DNA from: Candidatus Poribacteria bacterium
Lineage (GTDB): Bacteria > Poribacteria > WGA-4E > GCA-2687025
Length of the DNA stretch: 9,581 nt
Reading direction: 5' to 3'
Assembly: GCA_002687025.1 (NCBI GenBank)
Contig: NYZG01000362.1
Coordinates: forward strand, 1-9,581
The notes under the pieces are model-generated. The model searched no databases and was not told the origin of the DNA. It was given only the letters and a program-made list of their open reading frames with translations. The position numbers were made by a program, and so were the translations under genes. Below are positions 1-5,641 of the stretch, one piece after another. The stretch's first letter is position 1. Each line of letters opens with the position of its first letter.

Positions 1-1
1 C

Positions 2-973
2 CCAGCCAGTCGTGTCGAGCTATGGCCGCTGCTCCGTATCGTCATATTCATCGGGGTCACCATCGCAATGGCCGGGTATGGCCAATACACGCTCGCAACC
101 CGACTGGTGGCTCCCTTGGACGACGCGTGGACGGACTCGCCGAAGATCGTGGCCGGGCGGACCTACAGGGACACAGGTGGGCGCGTCATCATCGCAAAGG
201 GGGACCCTTTCCTGGCCGCCGCGGGCCGCTCGGGTTCGGACAGAAGCCACGTCGTTCAGCTTCGCGATGCCGGCTTCACGACGGTTCGCATCATCACCCA
301 CCAGGTGTTCGCGGACCTGCCGGACGCGATAGGTTGGGCCGCCGTGACGGTGGCGACAGTAGGCTACGGTGACAGAAGGCCGAGGACCGGACCAGGACGA
401 GCCTTGGCGGCCATGGTGATGATCATGGGGTTGGCCATGCTCTGGAGCCTGGTGGCCACGCTTGCAGCGATGCTGCGTGGGGTTGTGCGTCTCACGCGAC
501 GGCCCGAGCACGAGATGGACCCCTCGGACGGCGCCAGGTCACGAGCGTCTTGGCGGAAACACCTCGACGCCACCACGATGGCCGCGGTCATCTTCGGGGT
601 GTTTGGCAGCCTGCTCCCGCCTCTGGACGCTGTCTTCTGGTTCCGGATGAGACCGGCCCTCGTCGCCGTCGGCCTCGTGCTGGCAGGTCTGGTCTGGATA
701 GCGCTGCTGACGGTTGCCGTTGGGGTGTACCGCAAGGGCGCTGCGTGCGCCGTGATCGCCTTCATGTGGTGGGGCTTGGGGGAGGCGTTTGCGCTCTACC
801 CGCCAGTGAAGATCCCCGCGTGGTGGCATGTTCAGGAGCCCAGCCCATACGCCCACGTCCTGTGGATCGTCGGCGCCGTCTTCATGCTGCGGAGCTACAA
901 TCGCGCGATCATGCAGTTGCAGGAGCGCTGGACGCGACCCGGGCGCGCCGTCCGAACGACGCGGAGCAGGTGA
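2..973 (+). CDS. Potassium-channel-like membrane protein (Ion_trans_2 type pore), 5' end missing
   Basis: Partial at the 5' end: the frame is open to the window edge and the first ATG (68) falls inside a membrane helix, so the true start lies upstream. Numbering from nt 2: TM1 at about residues 8-29; a soluble stretch of roughly 80 residues; a pore helix and the filter TVGYGD (119-124, nt 356-373), the signature of K+ channels; TM2 at about 132-160. Three or four further hydrophobic segments follow between about 192 and 296, ending in a basic tail and a TGA stop. The filter makes K+ selectivity likely in the inner membrane. A plain two-TM K+ channel would have only a short turret between TM1 and pore and no extra C-terminal helices, so this is an atypical architecture. 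The soluble insert contains a GRVIIAKGD...LRDAGFTTVRI stretch. No RCK or cyclic-nucleotide domain is seen. I am confident of the channel pore, not of gating or physiological role. Confidence 0.8.
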   Translation, partial: PASRVELWPLLRIVIFIGVTIAMAGYGQYTLATRLVAPLDDAWTDSPKIVAGRTYRDTGGRVIIAKGDPFLAAAGRSGSDRSHVVQLRDAGFTTVRIITHQVFADLPDAIGWAAVTVATVGYGDRRPRTGPGRALAAMVMIMGLAMLWSLVATLAAMLRGVVRLTRRPEHEMDPSDGARSRASWRKHLDATTMAAVIFGVFGSLLPPLDAVFWFRMRPALVAVGLVLAGLVWIALLTVAVGVYRKGAACAVIAFMWWGLGEAFALYPPVKIPAWWHVQEPSPYAHVLWIVGAVFMLRSYNRAIMQLQERWTRPGRAVRTTRSR

Positions 974-991
974 CGGGCGTGACGGACCGTG

Positions 992-1020
992 TTGCCCTCC
1001 CGAGATCCCTCTGGCACAAT
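992..1020 (+). promoter_or_regulatory. Possible sigma-70 promoter for the Nramp-like gene
   Basis: TTGCCC (992-997) and CACAAT (1015-1020) are separated by exactly 17 bases and lie in the gap after the channel gene. Start of transcription would be near 1027, giving an untranslated leader of about 80 nt before the ATG at 1109. The match to consensus is moderate, 3-4 of 6 in each box. The call is weakened by the left arm of a long inverted repeat (993-1001) overlapping the -35 box. Confidence 0.35.
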
Positions 1021-1091
1021 CCCGATCGGCCCCGGTTCCCACCGGGACGGCCCGAGGATAAGGGAGGGCAGAGGCGACAGCGTCGGCTCTG
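993..1091 (+). promoter_or_regulatory. Inverted-repeat-rich leader before the Nramp-like gene
   Basis: Three complementary pairings are visible in the 135-base gap. TGCCCTCCC (993-1001) pairs perfectly with GGGAGGGCA (1062-1070). CCGGT-rich arms at 1031-1036 and 1041-1046 form a 6-bp stem with loop TCCC. CAGAG-g-CGAC (1069-1078) pairs with GTCG-g-CTCTG (1082-1091) around a 3-nt loop. The first and third pairings share bases 1069-1070, so they would compete slightly. No Shine-Dalgarno lies immediately before the ATG at 1109. This could be a cis-regulatory RNA or a protein-binding site. It does not resemble the yybP-ykoY manganese, NiCo, c-di-AMP or fluoride riboswitch consensus as I remember them. 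There is no U-tract, so an intrinsic terminator is unlikely. Confidence 0.35.
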
Positions 1092-1108
1092 ACATCACCA
1101 ACATAGAC

Positions 1109-2626
1109 ATGAACTCCGCGCCCGACAGACCAGACGATCGTGCCGCGTCGCACGGCGAGACCGTGCAGGCCGGAGGTCTGCCGGATTGGAAAGTGGCGGA
1201 CCTTCCCGCGCCGCCGCCATACCGATTCGGAGGCGCGTTCCGCGCGGTGCTCGGCCCTGGCATCATCATGCTTGGGGCGTCCATCGGATCCGGGGAGTGG
1301 TTGCTCGGGCCGGCGCTCACGGCGCGATACGGTGGGTCTCTGCTGTGGATCGCCACGCTCGCGGTTCCCCTCCAGATGCTGGTCAACACCGAAGCTACGC
1401 GGTACACGATCTACACCGGCGAACCCATATTCAGCGGGTTCATGCGCTGCAAGCCCGGTTCCAGGTTCTGGGCGTTCTTCTACCTCGGAATCGACGTCAT
1501 CGGCATGTGGCCCGCGTGGGCGGCGACGGCCGCGACGGCGTTGGCCGCGGTGTTGCTGGGGAAGATGCCCACCGCCGAGAACGAAGGTCTGGTGCGGTCG
1601 CTCGCCTACATGACGTTCTTCGCGTGCCTGTTCATCTGTCTATTCGGGGGCAAGGTATACAACGCCCTCGAAAAGGGCGAGCTGTTGATGGTCGTGTGGA
1701 TCATCGGCTATCTCGTGCTGATCGACCTGTTTCTGGTGCCGCCCCGGGTGTGGTGGACGACGCTCAAGGGGTTCCTCAGCTTTGGCCAGTTGCCGAAGGG
1801 AGACGCAGGGGTGGACTGGCTCCTACTCGGCGCGTTCGCCGCGTACGCGGGATCGGGCGGCCTGGGCAATCTGATGGTCAGCAACTACGCGCGCGACAAG
1901 GGCTGGGGGATGAGCAGTCTTGTAGGCTCCATCCCGTCTCTGATCGGCGGCAAGAACGTGACGTTGTCCCACTCCGGCGCCGTGTTCCCCATCACAGAGC
2001 GGAATGTCAGCCGCTTCCGCGAGTGGTGGAAGTACAACCGCTTCGAGCAGTATTACATATGGATGGGCGGATGCTTCCTCGGACTGGCGCTGCCGGCCAT
2101 GCTGACCCTGGCGTTCGTCCCGGCAGGTCAGGTGATCGATCAGTGGTCTGCCGCGGCCTTTCAAGCCGAGGGGATCGCCGCGACGACGGGACGACCGATC
2201 TTCTGGCATCTCACGCTAATCTGCGGATTCTGGGTGCTGTTCTCGACGCAGCTTGCCGCGGTGGACTCGGTGCCCCGCCGCTATACCGACATCATATGGA
2301 CGGGGTTCGCCAGCGCCCGTAGGCTGCGCGAAGCGGATGCGAAGTGGATCTACTACGGCGTGCTTACGGTCTACGTGCTCTGGGGCGTCGTGGCGCTATA
2401 CCTTGCGCCGCCCTTCTTGATGATCCTGGTATCCGCCACGATCGCCGGGTACATCCTGGTTATTACGCCGCTCCATCTGCTCTACGTGAACCGGCGGTTC
2501 CTGCCTAAGGAAATCCGCCCGCCAATGTGGAGACAGGTCGGTCTGGTGTTATGCTCGCTGTTCTACGGCTGGTTCGGGACGATGACGCTGATCCATCGCG
2601 TGATTCTGCCGCTGCTCGCCCGCTAG
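1109..2626 (+). CDS. Nramp-related (APC-fold) transporter with non-canonical metal motifs
   Basis: A 505-residue polytopic inner-membrane protein with about 11-12 hydrophobic segments. The soluble N-terminal 45 residues are polar and end in a Pro-rich stretch (residues 34-37). TM1 begins AVLGPGIIMLGASIGSGEWL (residues 46-65). The opening GPG and its place resemble Nramp TM1, but the metal-binding DPGN is replaced by GSGE. The TM6 region reads AAYAGSGGLGNLMVSNYARD (about 244-263), with no MPH motif. In databases such proteins are commonly named Nramp family divalent metal transporters, but loss of both ligand motifs makes manganese or iron transport uncertain. I chose ATG 1109 because the upstream 40 codons from a GTG at 989 read through inverted repeats and look non-coding. 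GTG 989 remains possible because no Shine-Dalgarno is obvious before 1109. Family call good, substrate unknown. Confidence 0.8.
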   Translation: MNSAPDRPDDRAASHGETVQAGGLPDWKVADLPAPPPYRFGGAFRAVLGPGIIMLGASIGSGEWLLGPALTARYGGSLLWIATLAVPLQMLVNTEATRYTIYTGEPIFSGFMRCKPGSRFWAFFYLGIDVIGMWPAWAATAATALAAVLLGKMPTAENEGLVRSLAYMTFFACLFICLFGGKVYNALEKGELLMVVWIIGYLVLIDLFLVPPRVWWTTLKGFLSFGQLPKGDAGVDWLLLGAFAAYAGSGGLGNLMVSNYARDKGWGMSSLVGSIPSLIGGKNVTLSHSGAVFPITERNVSRFREWWKYNRFEQYYIWMGGCFLGLALPAMLTLAFVPAGQVIDQWSAAAFQAEGIAATTGRPIFWHLTLICGFWVLFSTQLAAVDSVPRRYTDIIWTGFASARRLREADAKWIYYGVLTVYVLWGVVALYLAPPFLMILVSATIAGYILVITPLHLLYVNRRFLPKEIRPPMWRQVGLVLCSLFYGWFGTMTLIHRVILPLLAR

Positions 2627-2668
2627 GTCCGTAGCGCAAGACGAGTGCCTGCGGCATGGCCGAGGACC
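2626..2668. terminator. Weak hairpins between converging genes
   Basis: The 69-base gap between the Nramp-like gene and the converging DinB gene holds GGTCC (2626-2630) pairing with GGACC (2664-2668). Inside it sits a small hairpin, TGCC-TGC-GGCA (2646-2656). There is no T-run on either strand. It may help transcription end but is a weak call. Confidence 0.2.
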
Positions 2669-2695
2669 CCACCCGCGGAGCATCCGGGCCGCGTC

Positions 2696-3202
2696 CTAGC
2701 ACGGATTGTCTCTCCTGCCCGCGATAGCGTTCCGCAGGAGCTGAATCCTGCCGATGTGCAGCGCGCCGTGCGAGACGGTGAGAAACACCCAATGCGCGAC
2801 CGTCAGGTCCGGCGGGCCGTTCGCCGCGGGCCGGTGGAAGTCCTCCTCGGTCAGCGACGCGATGTATTGGTGGCTCTGGATGCGCACGTCGCGGACCCAT
2901 TCGAGGACCTCTTGCGCCGAGCCGACCGCGGCGCGCACCTCCTCCGCGGCCACCCACTCGGCCCCAAACACTTCGCACTCCGGTGGCATCAGGCCGTCCT
3001 CGTCGGCGCCCTGGATGATGTGCTCGAAGTGAAGCCGCTCGCGGTGGGCGACGTGGCCAACGTGCCACAGGATGCAGAGGCCGCCCGGATCAGGCGTCGC
3101 GAAGAGATCCTCCTCGGGGATACCGTGGATCTCTCTGATCGGGTCGGCGTACCAGAACCCGTTACCGTAGAGGAAATGCGCGAGCTCGTTCCACCGAGAC
3201 AT
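2696..3202 (-). CDS. DinB-superfamily metal-binding protein
   Basis: A 168-residue cytoplasmic protein, the usual size for single-domain DinB-like four-helix-bundle proteins. The family's metal triad is visible: the helix WHVGHVAHRE gives H47 and/or H50, and the C-terminal helix SHGALHIGRIQLLRN gives the HxxxH pair H145 and H149. DinB-fold proteins include bacillithiol or mycothiol S-transferases and damage-inducible proteins of unknown activity; nothing here fixes the substrate. The start at 3202 is chosen because GGGAG (complement of 3210-3214) lies 7 bases upstream. An in-frame extension of 36 codons to 3310 is basic, low-complexity and has no such site. It converges on the Nramp-like gene and is divergent from the selenoprotein gene. 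Confidence 0.8.
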   Translation of the reverse strand: MSRWNELAHFLYGNGFWYADPIREIHGIPEEDLFATPDPGGLCILWHVGHVAHRERLHFEHIIQGADEDGLMPPECEVFGAEWVAAEEVRAAVGSAQEVLEWVRDVRIQSHQYIASLTEEDFHRPAANGPPDLTVAHWVFLTVSHGALHIGRIQLLRNAIAGRRDNPC

Positions 3203-3460
3203 GCTGAGGCTCCCTTCACGGCCCGGCGTCTGCATCGTGGAGCGTGGCGCCCCTGCAAAGCCGCCGGCCCGAGCCGAATACTTCGCGCCAACGACACGCC
3301 GGCGCCGCATCGGCCCGCGTAGGGATGGCGCGTCAAGGCGGCGCCGTCAACCGGGACCGCGCCGAGGCCCGGTGAGCTTCCGCGCGCGAGCCCCCGATGC
3401 TAAGCTCGCCGCACGCTCACCCGTCGGCATCACGCCGACGCCGGGAACGGAGAAGTCCAT
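3203..3460. other. Divergent intergenic region with hairpins
   Basis: 258 bases between the DinB gene (leftward) and the selenoprotein gene (rightward), with no credible gene. It holds ACCGGG (3350-3355) pairing with CCCGGT (3368-3373), a possible -10 element at 3401-3406, and a perfect 7-bp hairpin CGTCGGC-ATCAC-GCCGACG (3422-3440) in the selenoprotein leader. The Shine-Dalgarno GGAG (3449-3452) sits 8 bases before ATG 3461. The 3422-3440 hairpin ends 8 bases before that Shine-Dalgarno, so it could influence initiation; that is inference. Confidence 0.5.
3378..3406 (+). promoter_or_regulatory. Possible promoter of the selenoprotein gene
   Basis: GCTAAGCT (3399-3406) contains a -10-like TAAGCT, 54 bases before the ATG. 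A poor -35 candidate, TTCCGC (3378-3383), lies 17 bases upstream. The call rests mainly on similar GCTAnnCT elements at similar distances before two other genes in this window. Confidence 0.3.
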
Positions 3461-4783
3461 ATGCGCCAGTTCGTACTCGCCTTGGCGATACTGTGTTCGC
3501 TGACGCTGTCGCTTCGCGCGGCCGAGCAAATCACGCGCGCCGACCAGGTCCGCGGTGATAAGACGGATGTCGAAGACGCCGGCCTCTGGATATACAACGA
3601 CATGGAAAAGGGAATCGCCGAGGCGAAGAGTAGCGGGATGCCGATGCTCGTCGTCTTCCGGTGAATTATCTGACACGCCTGCCAAGGCTTCGACGGACAG
3701 GTTGTCCGTCACGACCCCGAAGTCAGGGACCTGATGGAGCAATTCGTCCGCGTGCGTATGGTGCAGGCGAACGCCATGGACCTGACGCGTTTCCAGTTCG
3801 ACTACGACCTAACATTCGCCGCGTTCCTCATGAACGCCGACGGCACGATCTACGGCCGGTTCGGCAGCCGATCCAGCCAGGACGCGATGGAGAACATGTC
3901 GATGCCGGGCTTCGGCCGCGCGTTGCAGGCGGCCTTGGATCTGCATGACGACTACCCCGCCAACCGCGCAACCCTCGCCGGCAAGCAGCCTGTCACCCCC
4001 AGATACGAGCGTCCCGAGCAGTACCCGTCGCTGGCGGAGTATGGCGCGGAGCTCGAATACGACGGCGAGGTCGTCAAGAGTTGCATGCACTGTCACCAGA
4101 TCAACGAGGCCGAACGGCGACTGTACCGCGAAGCCAAGCAGCCCGTGCCGGACAAGGTGATGTTCCCGTGGCCGTCGCCACGCGTCATCGGCATTGAGCT
4201 GGACCGCCTCGAACAGGCGACGGTGTCGTCCGTCGCGCCCGGGTCGCCCGCGGACGACGCGGGTCTGAAGGCAGGTGACGTCATCAGGACGGTTGACGAT
4301 CAGCCGATCGTGTCGATCGCGGACATCCAGTGGATACTGCATCACGCAGACGATGGCGACCACATCCGCATCCGCGCCCAACAGGCCGCCGAGACGCGCG
4401 ACCTGACGGTGACGCTGCCCGCCGGATGGCGGAAGAACACCGACATATCCTGGCGCGTGTCGAGTTGGGACGTGCGACGCATGGGCACGGGAGGACTCGT
4501 CCTCCGGCCGCTGTCCGACGAGCAACGCGCGGCCGCGAGCGTCGGCGCGGATTCGCTTGGGCTGCGCGTCGACGGCATGGGGCAATGGCCCCCGCACAAC
4601 GTCGCGAAGCAGGCCGGATTCATGAAGGAGGACATCATCGTCGCCTTCGACGGCCGGACGGACGCGATGACGCAGAGCCAACTGTTAGCCTACACGATGC
4701 AGGAAATCACAGCTGGTGAGACGCTCGCCGTGACCGTGCTTCGTGACGGCGAGCGCGTGGACCTGGAGCTGCCGACGCAATAG
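3461..4783 (+). CDS. Exported double-selenocysteine thioredoxin-like / CxxCH / PDZ protein
   Basis: One 440-residue frame interrupted by two TGA codons at 3662-3664 and 3671-3673, read here as Sec68 and Sec71. Signal peptide: residues 1 to about 20 (MRQ, then a Leu/Ala-rich core, then LRA|AEQ). Thioredoxin-like domain about 45-150: the beta strand MPMLVVFR runs straight into Sec-Ile-Ile-Sec-His-Ala-Cys, so Sec68/Sec71 occupy the CxxC redox site, with Cys74 close by. The fold then continues (QFDYDLTFAAFLMNADGTIY at about 112-131). C208-M-H-C211-H212 (nt 4082-4096) is a CxxCH motif, the form that binds haem c. PDZ1 is about 247-321 (SVAPGSPADDAGLKAGDVI) and PDZ2 about 365-440 (AKQAGFMKEDIIVAFDG). 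The same frame holds both halves, with homology-like continuity across the TGAs and a SECIS-like hairpin just after them. I recall a database family named Trx7/PDZ domain (seleno)protein that fits this layout, unverified here. Likely role: a periplasmic thiol/selenol redox or peroxide-linked protein; substrate unknown. Alternative: pseudogene with two nonsense codons. The gene stands alone, closed by a hairpin at 4808-4833. Confidence 0.85.
3692..3710 (+). promoter_or_regulatory. Bacterial SECIS-like hairpin
   Basis: GACGGACA-GGT-TGTCCGTC is a perfect 8-bp stem with loop GGU, or AGGUU if the closing A-U pair opens. The loop resembles that of the E. coli fdhF SECIS element bound by SelB. The GGU begins 26 nt after the second TGA and 35 nt after the first. 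Both fall within the roughly 16-37 nt spacing described for bacterial SECIS elements, so a single hairpin could serve both codons. It lies inside the coding frame, as bacterial SECIS elements do. Confidence 0.75.
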
Positions 4784-4807
4784 TCGGACGGGCAAGCCCC
4801 TGCGAAC

Positions 4808-4833
4808 GGCGCGCGGGATAGCCACCGCGCGCC
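4808..4833. terminator. Bidirectional hairpin between converging genes
   Basis: GGCGCGCGG (4808-4816) pairs perfectly with CCGCGCGCC (4825-4833) around an 8-nt loop. It lies in the 62-base gap between the selenoprotein gene and the converging ConA-like gene. There is no clear T-run, as is common in GC-rich genomes. An outer 6-bp repeat, TAGTCG (4781-4786) with CGACTA (4843-4848), contains the stop codons of both genes and could extend the stem. Confidence 0.6.
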
Positions 4834-4845
4834 GCCCTCACTCGA

Positions 4846-5406
4846 CTAGAGCTTGGTGATGCGGAACTCCTCGAATCGAATCCAGTGTTCCGCGTCCGCG
4901 GGGCCGTTGTAGCACTGAATGCTGACCTGATCGTCGCCCGGCGCGGGCAACTCGCCGGTTGCCGCGGTCTTGTACTCCGCGTCGCCGTCGGGGCGGTAGG
5001 TCGCTTCCCACGAGTCGGCCGTGACGATCAGGCGCAGCCGCACGCTGTTGGTCGGCATCGCCTCGTGCCCGGGGATGATGAAGATGCCGCCGTCGATGAG
5101 CTCCTTCACCAGCTTGAATACCGGCTTCCCGCCGCTATACCAGGTGATACCCGCCTGCTCGTACTGCTGAATCGGGAAGGTGTGGTTGCTCACCGTCACC
5201 TCGATCGCGAACGTCCCTTCGCTGCGATCCGGCGCGGTCCTGACGAGGGCGTTCCTCACGGTGTCCGCCACGCCCGGCTCGACCCATATCTCGAGGCCGC
5301 CGTCGGCGAGGCGCCAGTGGTCCTCGTTCTCTCGCAGACACGACCAGCCTTCGTCGATGCCGCCGTCGAAGTCTTCCTCGAAGATCACCTGCTCGTTCGT
5401 GCTCAT
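4846..5406 (-). CDS. Concanavalin A-like (DUF1349-type) protein
   Basis: A 186-residue protein, all-beta in appearance. It opens with VIFEEDFDGGIDEGWSCL, typical of jelly-roll laminin-G/glucanase-like domains. It continues with alternating strands (WRLADGGLEIWVEPG, AGITWYSGG, VRLRLIVTADSWEATY) and ends HWIRFEEFRITKL, the usual closing strand of DUF1349-like domains. The length suits a single such domain. No catalytic glycosidase residues can be assigned and no signal peptide is seen, so it may be a cytoplasmic carbohydrate-associated protein of unknown activity. Start: ATG 5406 is chosen because the family motif begins within a few residues. An extension of 13 residues to 5445 cannot be excluded, and neither start has a strong Shine-Dalgarno. 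A plausible promoter lies at 5456-5484. Confidence 0.75.
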   Translation of the reverse strand: MSTNEQVIFEEDFDGGIDEGWSCLRENEDHWRLADGGLEIWVEPGVADTVRNALVRTAPDRSEGTFAIEVTVSNHTFPIQQYEQAGITWYSGGKPVFKLVKELIDGGIFIIPGHEAMPTNSVRLRLIVTADSWEATYRPDGDAEYKTAATGELPAPGDDQVSIQCYNGPADAEHWIRFEEFRITKL

Positions 5407-5455
5407 TGCGGGGTTCCATCTGTACGAGTTTGGGCGCCGCGCCAACCGGGACGTG

Positions 5456-5484
5456 AGCCTACCGACTTACACCCCATGCCGCAA
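5456..5484 (-). promoter_or_regulatory. Likely promoter of the ConA-like gene
   Basis: On the minus strand TTGCGG (complement of 5479-5484) and TAGGCT (complement of 5456-5461) are spaced by exactly 17 bases, 49 bases before ATG 5406. The -35 box overlaps a perfect TGCCGC-AA-GCGGCA inverted repeat (5477-5490), which could be an operator. Confidence 0.4.
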
Positions 5485-5525
5485 GCGGCAAGCCGGCCGT
5501 AGACCCACGGAAGCGCCGCCTCACG

Positions 5526-5573
5526 GGCGGGTCAGGCCCGCGCGACGCGAACGACCCGCCTGCCGGCTATACT
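5526..5573 (+). promoter_or_regulatory. Promoter region with inverted repeat before the metallopeptidase gene
   Basis: TATACT (5568-5573), within GGCTATACT, is a good -10 box 68 bases before ATG 5642. No recognisable -35 box lies 17 bases upstream. Instead an inverted repeat, GGCGGGTC (5526-5533) with GACCCGCC (5553-5560), covers that region with a 19-base spacer. This is compatible with a regulator-binding site, possibly an activator-dependent promoter; that is inference. Confidence 0.4.
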
Positions 5574-5641
5574 GCCACCCGCGTCCGACGCGTTTACCAG
5601 GCGGGCGCGTCACACACGGCGACACGGCGAGGAGAACCGAC

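Noticed and set aside
989..1108. GTG start at 989 extending the transporter by 40 residues
   Set aside because: The extension is rich in Pro/Gly/Arg, runs through inverted repeats and a promoter-like element, and lacks transporter-family sequence. ATG 1109 fits better, though no Shine-Dalgarno decides it.
2645..3322. 225-codon open frame opposite the DinB gene
   Set aside because: The strand opposite a GC-rich gene gives long open frames. The translation is Arg/Pro/Ala-rich without family features, while the minus strand has a clear DinB protein with a ribosome-binding site.
3461..3664. Independent 67-residue small exported protein
   Set aside because: It ends mid-domain in the thioredoxin beta strand and continues in the same frame after two TGAs into the rest of the fold, with a SECIS-like hairpin following. 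It is the N-terminal part of the selenoprotein.
3662..3673. UGA read as Trp or Gly (alternative genetic code)
   Set aside because: Genes ending at 971-973, 7718-7720 and 7722-7724 use TGA as their natural stop, and Trp is encoded by TGG throughout.
5180..5641. 154-residue N-terminal extension of the peptidase gene
   Set aside because: It overlaps the ConA-like gene on the other strand and the promoter. ATG 5642 has a good Shine-Dalgarno and is followed at once by a signal peptide.
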